Shown here: piece after piece, positions 50,355 through 58,893 of the stretch
How positions within the stretch are numbered: position 1 is the stretch's first letter
How the letters are laid out: each line of letters opens with the position of its first letter
NCBI GenBank assembly: GCA_945901405.1
Contig: CAMDLH010000012.1
Span: forward strand, 1 to 60,403
Direction of reading: 5' to 3'
Source: Bordetella parapertussis
GTDB lineage: Bacteria; Pseudomonadota; Gammaproteobacteria; Burkholderiales; SG8-41
Length of the DNA stretch: 60,403 nt
Notes under the pieces: generated by a model
What the model was told of the DNA's origin: nothing
What the model saw: only the letters and a program-made list of their open reading frames with translations
Database searches by the model: none
Position numbers and translations under genes: made by a program

Positions 50355-51501
50355 CTAGCTGATGTCTAATTCTTTCAAAAAGCATTGAGGCACTCTTTTC
50401 CCAGGAGATGCATTCAATGCCAATTGACTTAATTACGCTGCCGTTCGCTATCGATTTTATCCAATTATTAAGCGCGCTGCTCATTTCGTGAGGGGTATTG
50501 CCGGAGAAATAAGTCGCATGTTCCCCGGCAATTTCCTGGAACACTGGCAAATCGCGCGCAAGAATTGGCTTGCCATAGTGCGCGGCCTCTACCAGAGGCA
50601 GTCCAAATCCTTCGCCTTCGGACGCCATCAGCAATCCGGAGGATGCTTGATAAAGTGAGCAGAGCACTTCATCGGATGCGGATTCAAACCAGAACAGATG
50701 GTTTCCCCGTTCAGGGTGTTCCGTGAGCCTTTTGGTGAGTGTTTCGACTCCCCATGCAGCCTTGCCTACGATCACAAGATTGACCTGTTTTTCTTCCTGC
50801 CAAAGAATTTCGAATGCCGACAGTGCCTGAGTGTAACCTTTACGCGGTTCTATGGTGCCAACCATAATGACCGTGGAGCGCTGTCGCAGACGTTTGAGAA
50901 TGTTGTCTAAATCCAGCAGTTTGCCTTGTCTCGGTACGCTCGTCGCCACATCGGAACCGAGATGAAACCAGGAAATATTCAATTTCCTGTTGACACCGTC
51001 GTCATGCATGCTCAGCCATTCCGTCAAATCGTTGGCGACCGCGCGTGAAATACAGATTAGCCCAGTGGCGTGAGTTATGATGGTGAATAGCCAACGGCTA
51101 TGAGCAGCGGCCCCTTTTTTGGTAAACCATTCCGGGCACTGAGCGGGAAGCAGATCGTAAACAACGAAGAAAAGCTTTGCGCCCGCCTTATTCCAGCGGT
51201 CAAGCTGGCGATGATGGCGGGGGAGAATATGTGCAGAAAAATCCAGGCCAAGAAACACATCACCTACCGCGATTCGCACTGCGGCGCCGAAAATCGGATT
51301 GGAGTAAGTATTCGTCCGAGGACTATGGACAACATATCGGTAGCCAAGCACGCGACTTGCACGCACCAGCTTGACATCGTATCCTGATGGCGGATTCTGG
51401 ATTAATTGCTGCGATAGTTCTCTGACAGCGCGTTGAATGCCGGTGCCGGCATCGATGCGTGCGATGACAGATACATCAATTAATAATTTGTTTCGGATCA
51501 C
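50338..51501 (-). CDS. GT4 glycosyltransferase
   Basis: A 387-residue GT-B enzyme with IDVSVIARIDAGTGIQRAVREL at the N-terminus (key part DAGTGIQR, shared with the GT4 halves of the giant protein), MVGTIEPRKGYTQALSAF and EGEGFGLPLVEAAHYGKPI. It starts with GTG and is the last gene of the minus-strand manC-kpsE-kpsM-kpsT series, 85 bases after kpsT. Confidence 0.86.
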   Translation of the reverse strand: MIRNKLLIDVSVIARIDAGTGIQRAVRELSQQLIQNPPSGYDVKLVRASRVLGYRYVVHSPRTNTYSNPIFGAAVRIAVGDVFLGLDFSAHILPRHHRQLDRWNKAGAKLFFVVYDLLPAQCPEWFTKKGAAAHSRWLFTIITHATGLICISRAVANDLTEWLSMHDDGVNRKLNISWFHLGSDVATSVPRQGKLLDLDNILKRLRQRSTVIMVGTIEPRKGYTQALSAFEILWQEEKQVNLVIVGKAAWGVETLTKRLTEHPERGNHLFWFESASDEVLCSLYQASSGLLMASEGEGFGLPLVEAAHYGKPILARDLPVFQEIAGEHATYFSGNTPHEMSSALNNWIKSIANGSVIKSIGIECISWEKSASMLFERIRHQLEKTSS

Positions 51502-51586
51502 GATCCAATGTCAGCGGATATCAAGCGATGGTCAATTTTTAAGGCATGCTGCTCACAACCTTAACGAACCCGCATGAGCCGTTAGG

Positions 51587-52237
51587 CTAACTACTCGCTT
51601 GATAATGCGCGTAGGCCTCGTCGACGGTATCGAAGGAGTATAGCGTGCCTGCGGTTAGAACCGCCGCCCGGTCACAATGCGCTTTGATCATGCCTGGATC
51701 ATGCGAGACCAAAATCAAAGCCCTGTCTTTGCGCTTTTCGAAGAGCTCAATATTGCATTTCTCATGGAATCGACTATCACCGACCGCGATGATTTCGTCG
51801 ATGAGAAAACAGTCAAATTCTATCGCCATGGACAAGGCGAATGCCAAGCGCGCCCGCATTCCGGAGGAGTAGTGCATTACTGGCTCGCGCAGATAAATAC
51901 CCAGTTCGGTGAAATCTTCGACGAAGGGCACTACCTCAGCGTAGTTCACGCCATAGATTCGGCAAATAAATCGCAGGTTATCAAAGCCTGTGAGGAAGGG
52001 TTGAAATGCGCCTCCGAAAGCCAGCGGCCACGATACGCTGATGCCGCGCCGAATTTGACCCGTTGTGGGCAGTTCGGCGCCGCTTATCATGCGAATGAGT
52101 GTGGATTTACCTGATCCATTGCGGCCCAATATCCCGACACGTTGCCCCTTTTCAACCTGCAGGTTGACTTTGTCCAGTACTATCCGCGGACCGCGGCGCG
52201 TGGGATAGGTTTTCGTTAGGTTTTCAATCTCGATCAT
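51587..52237 (-). CDS. kpsT: Capsule ABC transporter ATP-binding protein
   Basis: A 216-residue ATPase with Walker [17 protein letters not shown], signature [14 protein letters not shown] and Walker [15 protein letters not shown]. Its shortness is typical of capsule exporters (KpsT/CtrD/BexA): it lacks the C-terminal glycan-recognition domain of O-antigen Wzt, so export should recognise a common lipid linker rather than a glycan cap. The ATG overlaps the kpsM stop by 4 bases. Confidence 0.92.
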   Translation of the reverse strand: MIEIENLTKTYPTRRGPRIVLDKVNLQVEKGQRVGILGRNGSGKSTLIRMISGAELPTTGQIRRGISVSWPLAFGGAFQPFLTGFDNLRFICRIYGVNYAEVVPFVEDFTELGIYLREPVMHYSSGMRARLAFALSMAIEFDCFLIDEIIAVGDSRFHEKCNIELFEKRKDRALILVSHDPGMIKAHCDRAAVLTAGTLYSFDTVDEAYAHYQASS

Positions 52238-53025
52238 TGGATCTCTATCCGGCGTCCCGCATCTCTGGCAAGAGCCAAGCCAATCAAGGTCATGGCCACA
52301 TTCACCATCATAATGTACGAAACGTCATAATGAGTTCGCACGACAGATCCAAAATATCCCTCTCGCAGTATTTCAACGCCGTGAACCATCGGCAAGATCA
52401 GAACCACTTGCTGAAACTTAGCAGGGAGCCAGTCGACCATAAATGCCGCCCCAGAGAGTGGAAACAGTATATAAGCGGCCGGACCCCAAAGAATTTCCGC
52501 GATATGGGTATAAACGGTGAGCGCGCCGATGATTAGCGCAAGCGCGGCTCCGAACCATGCCAGAAGCAGCCATCCGCTGATAACTAACAGCACGTCAATG
52601 GGGGGATCCATCCATCCCAGGGATATCCATATCACCGAGAGAACAATAAATGATATTGTTGCCCCCGCAATTTCCAGCAGCACCCTTGAGATAAAGAGAT
52701 CTAGCACTCGCACATTGCGATGATAGAGCAGGCCTACATTTGGAGGGACTGCCATGGCGGCCCTGTTTGCACAGTTGCGCCAAAGCAGTACTGATGAATA
52801 ACCGGTGACCGCAAATGCCACGACGGGCAGGCTGGAGCCATGACTGAATCCTGCACCGTACCAAAGTGTAGTAACGCCCAGCGTAAATATCATGGGTTCA
52901 AGAAATACCCACAGAAATCCGAGATTATCGCGGCCATAGCGCGTGATGATTTCGCGCATTAGCAGCGCGCCAATGACGCGTAACTGTATGTGAAAAGATT
53001 GTCTAATTGACGTTTCAGATTCCAC
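52234..53025 (-). CDS. kpsM: Capsule ABC transporter permease
   Basis: A 263-residue ABC-2 permease with about six hydrophobic segments. The early [22 protein letters not shown] is the characteristic cytoplasmic motif of KpsM/CtrC/BexB (key part [11 protein letters not shown]), and [14 protein letters not shown] is the re-entrant region. It forms the inner-membrane pore with KpsT. GTG start, 10 bases after the kpsE stop. Confidence 0.92.
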   Translation of the reverse strand: MESETSIRQSFHIQLRVIGALLMREIITRYGRDNLGFLWVFLEPMIFTLGVTTLWYGAGFSHGSSLPVVAFAVTGYSSVLLWRNCANRAAMAVPPNVGLLYHRNVRVLDLFISRVLLEIAGATISFIVLSVIWISLGWMDPPIDVLLVISGWLLLAWFGAALALIIGALTVYTHIAEILWGPAAYILFPLSGAAFMVDWLPAKFQQVVLILPMVHGVEILREGYFGSVVRTHYDVSYIMMVNVAMTLIGLALARDAGRRIEIQ

Positions 53026-53034
53026 AAGAAAGTC

Positions 53035-54192
53035 CTAGTCGAGGTGTTCGCGCACACTCGCAATTAGCAGACCCAGTATGCCCCACGCTACAAGTCCCAG
53101 AACAAATACCACCAGCACCGATCGCAACCGCCTCGGCTCGATAGCCGTGTCCGGCAAGTTGGGTTGCGCGACGCGCTCCAGGTACAAAGCTTGCCGCTGC
53201 GCTTCATTACGGGCGGTTTCAAGCGCAACCATGGCGCCGGCAAGTTGCTTGTCGGCAAACGCACGCTCTAGCGCCAAGCGTTCATAGTCTGATGCCTTGT
53301 TGGCGAGGGACCCGGTTCCGCCGGTTACCTTGGCTGATTCGCTATTGATTTCTTTCTGCAGGGTCTCAATGCGAGTTCGCAAGGAAGGTATCTGGGGATT
53401 GCTTGGGGTATAGGTAACAAGCTGCGCCAATTGCATTTTGGCGCTAATCAATTCTTCTTGCAATCTCAGCACTGCCTGCAACTGAAAAGATGATTGCTTT
53501 TCCGGATCTATCACCGCTCGTTGATTTCGGAACGATGCCAGCGCAAGTGCCGCGTCTTTGGCCCTGCGTTCCGCGTCGCGAACCTCGTTCCGCGCGTATG
53601 CAATGGTATCCTGTTGCGCTCTATCGTTAAGCTTATTAACTAGACGCTCGCTCATTTTCAATAGCATTTCATTGATGGCATGTGCGTCCTTGGCGGTAAA
53701 TGCGCTTACTTTTAGAACCATCACCGTGGAAGTCGAGTCGATTTCCACTGAAACCCGCTTCGGATAATAGCGGAATAGCGCTTCAAAGCTGTCGTCCCAA
53801 TCCAGTCCAGGAAAGTAATTGAATACATCCATGCCGCCGTTACGAAAAGCCTTGCTTACCTGCATGTTCTTGTCCAACTCCGCAAGTGCATCGCGCGAAA
53901 GGATGTAGTCGTGGACAGCATAGGCATCCTGAAGGGAGTGGCTTATGCCCGTGCTTTGCAGCAAATTGCTGAAGAACGATGATGCAGTTTGGCGTTGCGG
54001 GGAGCGCACTACAAATCTCGACTCGGAGATGTAGCGATCCGATGCGACAAGTCCAAAATAAATGATACCGGCCAGGGTGGGGACGATAACTGTCAAAATG
54101 AAGAGCCAATTGAGGCGGCGTAATCTTGCAATCAGGCCCAACTTTTTGACCGAGGGGGGCGGCAGTGCAATGGTTTCGGTAATTTCACTCAC
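53035..54192 (-). CDS. kpsE: Capsule export inner-membrane protein (polysaccharide co-polymerase)
   Basis: A 385-residue protein with a transmembrane helix near residues 28-50 (WLFILTVIVPTLAGIIYFGL), the conserved SDRYISESRFVVRSPQR, a long periplasmic coiled-coil region (about 190-340) and a C-terminal helix LVVFVLGLVAWGILGLLI. KpsE/CtrB/BexC proteins bridge the ABC transporter to the outer-membrane channel. GTG start; transcribed with kpsM and kpsT. Confidence 0.92.
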   Translation of the reverse strand: MSEITETIALPPPSVKKLGLIARLRRLNWLFILTVIVPTLAGIIYFGLVASDRYISESRFVVRSPQRQTASSFFSNLLQSTGISHSLQDAYAVHDYILSRDALAELDKNMQVSKAFRNGGMDVFNYFPGLDWDDSFEALFRYYPKRVSVEIDSTSTVMVLKVSAFTAKDAHAINEMLLKMSERLVNKLNDRAQQDTIAYARNEVRDAERRAKDAALALASFRNQRAVIDPEKQSSFQLQAVLRLQEELISAKMQLAQLVTYTPSNPQIPSLRTRIETLQKEINSESAKVTGGTGSLANKASDYERLALERAFADKQLAGAMVALETARNEAQRQALYLERVAQPNLPDTAIEPRRLRSVLVVFVLGLVAWGILGLLIASVREHLD

Positions 54193-54259
54193 GGCGAGGC
54201 GTTGTTCTCTTTTTAATCTACACGTTGGGATCAGAAACTAAGACCGGCCGAGCGAGGGT

Positions 54260-55678
54260 TCACGAGGCGCGGCCATAGATATCCGAAAACCGGACAATAT
54301 CGTCTTCACCAAGATATTCACCGCACTGCACTTCAATAAGCACGAGGTCAAGCATGCCCGGGTTTTCCAGCCGATGCTTGTGCCCGGCGGGAATATAGGT
54401 CGATTCGTTCGCCCGAATAAAGCGCTCTTCTTCGCCATTGACCACTTTCGCCATGCCGCTTACAACCACCCAGTGCTCGCTGCGATGATGATGCATTTGC
54501 AGTGATAGCGTGCCGCCGGGTTTCACGACTATACGCTTGATCTTGAATTCCTTGCCGTCTTCCAGAACGGTATAAGTGCCCCATGGACGATGGACCGTGC
54601 GATGCAGTTTGTGTGCCTCATGACCGCGCGCCTTGAGTTCGGTATACAGGTGTTTGACATCTTGCGTGCGGCTTCTGTCAGCGACCAGGAGTGCGTCCGG
54701 GGTATCGATGACTACGATATTGTCCAGCCCCACGGCCCCGATTATGCGGTCTGAGCCTCGGATGTGGCAATTGGAAACATCGTGTAAAACAGTTTGGCCT
54801 TCAATGCGATTGCCATTGGCATCAGGGGGTACCAAGTCACCCAGCGCGGCCCATGAACCGATATCGCTCCAGCCGATATCGCAAGGGACAATGGCACTAT
54901 CCGTGGACTTTTCCATGACCGCGTAATCAATGGAAATGCTTGGAACGTGCTCGAAAAGACTCGCGTCAAGCTCTATTTGCGAAAAGCCTTTGGAGGTGGC
55001 AACTCGTGATTGCTCAAGGCAACTCGCAACTCCCGCAAGTATTTCCGGGCAATGTTGTTCCATCTCGCGGCGCATGGCGCCTGCAGTGAAGCAAAACATT
55101 CCTGAATTCCATAGGTAGCGGCCCGACTCCACGTAGGCCATCGCTTTTTCTATCGAGGGCTTTTCAACAAACTGAACAACACGATTCTTGTCATACTCTA
55201 TGTAGCCGTAGCCTGTATCAGGGGAAGTTGGCTCAATACCAAAGGTCACGATCTTTCCCGCACTTCCCAGTTTCATAGCCGAGTTTACCGCTTGCTCGAA
55301 TGATGCTTGATCGGAGATCAAATGGTCCGCAGTCAGAATGAGCAGCAACGTTTCTTCGCCAAAGATCTGCGCGATGCGCAACGTCGCGGCGGCGATCGCC
55401 GGCGCCGTGTTTCGTCCGCTTGGTTCGAGTATGAATGTGTTGGCAATACTCGCGCCATTGAGTTCACGGTACTCGTCGTTTATTTTGAATAGCAACTCGC
55501 GATTTGTTACCGTAAACACCTCGGATACGTCAGGGATCGCAGTAGCGCGCAAGTACGCCTTTTGCAGAAGGCTTTGTCCATCGTCGAGGCGGATGAAGGG
55601 CTTGGGGTGGGTATCGCGCGATACGGGCCAGAGGCGTGAGCCTGCACCACCGCAGAGGATGACTGGAATTAGCTTCAT
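54260..55678 (-). CDS. manC: Bifunctional mannose-1-phosphate guanylyltransferase / mannose-6-phosphate isomerase
   Basis: A 472-residue type II enzyme. The N-terminal pyrophosphorylase domain has VILCGGAGSRLWPVSRDTHPKPF (key part GGAGSRLWP) and VVQFVEKPSIEKA. The C-terminal cupin domain holds RPWGTYTVLEDG, KPGGTLSLQMHHHRSEHWVV and PAGHKHRLENPG. It makes mannose 1-phosphate into GDP-mannose and interconverts fructose and mannose 6-phosphates, feeding Gmd and Rmd. The first gene of the minus-strand export series, with an AT-rich 72-base region upstream that probably carries its promoter. Confidence 0.93.
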   Translation of the reverse strand: MKLIPVILCGGAGSRLWPVSRDTHPKPFIRLDDGQSLLQKAYLRATAIPDVSEVFTVTNRELLFKINDEYRELNGASIANTFILEPSGRNTAPAIAAATLRIAQIFGEETLLLILTADHLISDQASFEQAVNSAMKLGSAGKIVTFGIEPTSPDTGYGYIEYDKNRVVQFVEKPSIEKAMAYVESGRYLWNSGMFCFTAGAMRREMEQHCPEILAGVASCLEQSRVATSKGFSQIELDASLFEHVPSISIDYAVMEKSTDSAIVPCDIGWSDIGSWAALGDLVPPDANGNRIEGQTVLHDVSNCHIRGSDRIIGAVGLDNIVVIDTPDALLVADRSRTQDVKHLYTELKARGHEAHKLHRTVHRPWGTYTVLEDGKEFKIKRIVVKPGGTLSLQMHHHRSEHWVVVSGMAKVVNGEEERFIRANESTYIPAGHKHRLENPGMLDLVLIEVQCGEYLGEDDIVRFSDIYGRAS

Positions 55679-55750
55679 TATTACAAGTTAATGATTAAAT
55701 TAAATATTAGTTTGCTGCATTTGGGGCACGCCAATTATATACTGAACGCA

Positions 55751-57079
55751 CTATGAACTCGTGGTGCGCGACAGCAGCCAGTCGGCGGCCAAATGAAGTT
55801 TTATTTCAGTCGGCAGTGCGATGTCCTTGGGCTGGTTAAGGGCGATGATCTGCAATGTGGCGTTGGGCCAATTGTGTGCGGCATCTTGCAATGCGCGCAC
55901 TTCGCGCGTCAGTGTTTCGGGGTTGTCGAGCTCAGCGCATACTTGTATCAGTGCATCATCGTTTGTTGGCCACCGGGCATGGAAGTCCACTTCGAATCCG
56001 GCGGATGTGCGTACGTAATTCACTTGCGCGCCACGGCGATGCAGTTCGTGCAGGACCGCCGTTTCGAGCGCGTGGCCTGTATTGGCATTGCCGGATCGGT
56101 CGTACAGCGCCATCAATCCGGTGTCCACCGGATACACCTTGCGCGGGTTGACCTGCCTGCGTCGCTCCGAATCCGTCGCAAGGTCAACGCTGCACAACAG
56201 AAACGCATCTTCCAGATGAGCGAGGTAACTATGCAGAGTATCCTTGCCTACCGCCACGCCGCGCGACTTTAGATCAGCATGAAATCTATTAATGCTGAAT
56301 GCCTGCGCTGCGTTTCCCAATAGTTGTCTCACCATCCAGTGCAGCACTTGGGGTTGGCTGAGGTTATGCCGTTCAACCACATCGCGCAGCAGTGCCACAT
56401 CCACATAGGTTCGCAAAAGCTCGAGCCGGTTTCGCGTATCCAGTCCCTGTGCTTCGGGAAACCCGCCGTGGGCCAGATAGTCAATCAGATCTTTGGTGAG
56501 CTGGGAGCGTTCGGCCTTGGTCAGGCGTTCGGTCTCTTTGCGTGGCTCTCGGCCCGCGTGTCGCAGCATTTCGCGTAGGCTGAACGGGGACACTGTCGCT
56601 TCCATTGCCCTTCCTCGCATGCTTGTGGCCACTTCACGCGACAGCAGGCGCGCGGACGAACCGGAGAGGAATATTTCAATGTTTTCGCTGTCTAGCAAAC
56701 GCCTGACAAATTGCTCCCAGCCGGGCACGATCTGGATTTCATCGAGAAAAAACGTAGCACGGCGCGCATCGCGCCAAGCGGGGTTTAGTTGATAGAACGA
56801 TTCGACAACGAGGTCGAGGTCATGAACCCGAAGATCAGCAAGGCGTTCGTCCTCAAAGCTGAAATAAAGCAAGCCCTCGCGTGGCGTGCCACTTGCAAAA
56901 CGGTCTGCAAGTATCTGCCACAGCAGGCTGGTCTTGCCGGCCCGCCGCATACCAATTACTGCCGTGGCCTTGCCAGCAACGGCGGGCAACCACGTATCCC
57001 GGCGTGTCAATGCGGGTAGCGGGGCCGCTTGGGCATCAATGATCTTCTGGCGGAACAGCGTGCGGAATTGACTTTCCAT
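55751..57079 (-). CDS. AAA ATPase with DUF4143 (AAA_14 family)
   Basis: A 442-residue protein: Walker A AVIGMRRAGKTSLLWQ, Walker B RATFFLDEIQIVPGWEQF, sensor-like IFLSGSSARLLSRE and the DUF4143 half with LIDYLAHGGFPEA and VYPVDTGLMALY. These ATPases are widespread accessory genes of unknown function, often near toxin-antitoxin or mobile DNA. The ATG at 57079 (MESQF) is preferred; a TTG at 57088 lies within the upstream repeat. No ribosome binding site is visible. A palindromic array directly upstream suggests self-regulation by an unidentified factor. Confidence 0.83.
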   Translation of the reverse strand: MESQFRTLFRQKIIDAQAAPLPALTRRDTWLPAVAGKATAVIGMRRAGKTSLLWQILADRFASGTPREGLLYFSFEDERLADLRVHDLDLVVESFYQLNPAWRDARRATFFLDEIQIVPGWEQFVRRLLDSENIEIFLSGSSARLLSREVATSMRGRAMEATVSPFSLREMLRHAGREPRKETERLTKAERSQLTKDLIDYLAHGGFPEAQGLDTRNRLELLRTYVDVALLRDVVERHNLSQPQVLHWMVRQLLGNAAQAFSINRFHADLKSRGVAVGKDTLHSYLAHLEDAFLLCSVDLATDSERRRQVNPRKVYPVDTGLMALYDRSGNANTGHALETAVLHELHRRGAQVNYVRTSAGFEVDFHARWPTNDDALIQVCAELDNPETLTREVRALQDAAHNWPNATLQIIALNQPKDIALPTEIKLHLAADWLLSRTTSS

Positions 57080-57080
57080 A

Positions 57081-57123
57081 AAGGACAATTATAACTAAAA
57101 TTGTCCTTATTATAAGGACAATT
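57081..57123 (-). promoter_or_regulatory. Palindromic operator array upstream of the AAA/DUF4143 gene
   Basis: A perfect inverted repeat with 12-base arms (AATTGTCCTTAT at 57099-57110, ATAAGGACAATT at 57112-57123) and a single central base, plus a third half-site AAGGACAATT at 57081-57090. The third half-site adjoins the ATG at 57079. The spacing suggests a dimeric repressor with a second weaker site over the translation start. No regulator gene is adjacent on this strand except the HipB-like one. Confidence 0.65.
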
Positions 57124-57196
57124 TCAAGATCGTAGGCAGTGTGAGGCTGTGAAGACGCGGATCAGGGATAGCCGGGGCCCATCTGCTATCTCTTCG

Positions 57197-58516
57197 CTAG
57201 AGTTCGGAGCGTCCGATTATCGCCTTCGCCGGATTTGCCAGCTTGGCTGGCGTTGAGAAGCCTGTCAGCGCGTCGCTGGCATTCCATTCGCCCATGTTGT
57301 ACGTGCGCGAATCACGCAAGCCCGACACGCCCTCATGCCATGATATCAGCATGCGCTTACCGATGTCTGCGAAGCCGGGATGTGCGGTCATGGCTTCGCG
57401 GACCTGAACCGCGGTGACGGATACCGCATCACCGATGGCTTCGATGATTTTCACCTGCTCTTTTACAGCGATACCGAAAGTGGCCGCGATAAATCGCTGG
57501 AGCGTTTTGCCCGGCGTCCAAGTTTTCTTTCCCATGAAGCTAATGCCCGGCGGGCTGTTCTGGTAACCCGCATACACAGAAGTCGTCAACATGTCGTAGA
57601 CGGGTGACAAGCGCACGTCCTGGCGCGTGGTGTAGAGCAGTGCAATATTCTTGGCGTGGCAATCAGCGTTGCGTAACGCGTAAGTCAAGAGCAAGGTCGT
57701 GGCAAGATGGCGAAAGACCTCCCGTTGTCGAGAGCCTGGAACATGGTCGCGCACCGCTTTCGCGATGCGCTCCCATGTAGTGTCATATTTCGCGGCGGGG
57801 CGCAGCCCCAGCAAGACGCAGAAGTCTTCCATGCCTGAGTTGGGTTGCCCGTGTTCGTTCACGTCAAAGCGATCGACCACCAAGGCCATGCCATCCATCG
57901 ACACTTGAGCCTTCGCCGTGGGCATGACTTGGGCCGCCACCTGCATGCAGAAATATTCGTTCAGCGCCGCGAACGGCAGCTTGCTCGATGATCCCTTGAT
58001 GATGTGGCGGCGCGTCAGCAGCGTTGCGTTCGTGTGCGGGCTGAGTTTGACACTCGCTGTCTGCGCATCGAGGAACTTGGGAACTACACCCGAGACGCCG
58101 CTCGCCGAATGTTCACGCACCAAATGCGCGAAAGCTTCTTCGGAGTTGTCACCCTGCAGCAGCGCCGTGACCTCCACCGGCTTGGCGGGTTCATCGAGCT
58201 GCGCACCGGGTGCGGCTACTTGGAGTCGGCCCACCATGTTGCGGCCGATCACCGTCAGCAGCGCCGTAGGACTCGCCCCGACGTGCGGGCCGAACTGCTC
58301 CTGCAGTACCTGCAGCAGGTAGCCCTCCGGCAGGTTCATCTGAAAGACGGGGTGCAGTTGGTCGTCCCAGCCGTAGGACTCCGTGCGTACGGGCATGGTC
58401 AGTGACACGAAATCATTGGCAGCAGTGCCGGCGTGATAGGTCAGCACGCTCTTGAAGTCACCCAGTTGCTCCAGGATGGCGACCTCGCGGCCAAGGACGT
58501 AGATTGCAAGCTTCAC
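57197..58516 (-). CDS. hipA: HipA-like serine/threonine kinase toxin
   Basis: A 439-residue protein, the length of E. coli HipA. The N-terminal couple_hipA region has FQMNLPEGYLLQVLQEQFG; the kinase core has the ATP-binding lysine in RRHIIKGSSSKLPF, the conserved Glu in ALNEYFCMQVA, VVDRFDVNEHG, the catalytic loop LRNADCHAKNIALLY and the metal-binding LSPVYDML. HipA phosphorylates glutamyl-tRNA synthetase, giving persistence. The GTG start overlaps the hipB stop by 4 bases (GTGA). Related toxins have other targets, so the substrate is by analogy. Confidence 0.88.
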   Translation of the reverse strand: MKLAIYVLGREVAILEQLGDFKSVLTYHAGTAANDFVSLTMPVRTESYGWDDQLHPVFQMNLPEGYLLQVLQEQFGPHVGASPTALLTVIGRNMVGRLQVAAPGAQLDEPAKPVEVTALLQGDNSEEAFAHLVREHSASGVSGVVPKFLDAQTASVKLSPHTNATLLTRRHIIKGSSSKLPFAALNEYFCMQVAAQVMPTAKAQVSMDGMALVVDRFDVNEHGQPNSGMEDFCVLLGLRPAAKYDTTWERIAKAVRDHVPGSRQREVFRHLATTLLLTYALRNADCHAKNIALLYTTRQDVRLSPVYDMLTTSVYAGYQNSPPGISFMGKKTWTPGKTLQRFIAATFGIAVKEQVKIIEAIGDAVSVTAVQVREAMTAHPGFADIGKRMLISWHEGVSGLRDSRTYNMGEWNASDALTGFSTPAKLANPAKAIIGRSEL

Positions 58517-58767
58517 GATCCGCCCCGTTCCTTGCGCAACTCGTCTAGTGAACCGGATGCGCCTGTTTCGGTGAACTGCAATTCCAAGCCGAGCACAGTC
58601 AAAACGGCGAGCAGTTTGCGGGCACCGAATTCGCTCACACGTCCGCGCTCAAGACGTGAAAGCGACTCTTGGGTGATTCCAGCTTGGGTTGCAACGACAC
58701 CTTGCTTCAGGCCGAGAGCCTGACGCCGGGTCGCTATCGCTGCGCCGAGCTCTAGAAGCGTATTCAT
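58513..58767 (-). CDS. hipB: HipB-like XRE-family antitoxin
   Basis: An 84-residue helix-turn-helix protein: AIATRRQALGLKQGVVATQAGITQESLSRLERGR is an XRE/Cro DNA-binding domain (key part QAGITQESLSRLERG), followed by GARKLLAVLTVLGLELQF. It would neutralise the kinase and repress the operon. It lies upstream of hipA with a GTGA overlap. Confidence 0.87.
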   Translation of the reverse strand: MNTLLELGAAIATRRQALGLKQGVVATQAGITQESLSRLERGRVSEFGARKLLAVLTVLGLELQFTETGASGSLDELRKERGGS

Positions 58768-58784
58768 TTGATATATAAATCAAA
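58767..58784. promoter_or_regulatory. Candidate hipB operator
   Basis: An 18-bp inverted repeat TTTGATATATAAATCAAA, arms TTTGAT and ATCAAA, abuts the hipB start codon in a strongly AT-rich 75-base region. Position and symmetry fit an autorepressor site. It differs from the E. coli hipB operator consensus. Confidence 0.45.
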
Positions 58785-58893
58785 ATATTGAATGTTATTC
58801 CATTATTTTGACTTATATTTAAAAATATTGCAACCTCCATGGATTGCAATACTATGGAAGTTGGGAGGCTACAGACCCGCAGACCCGTCAACG

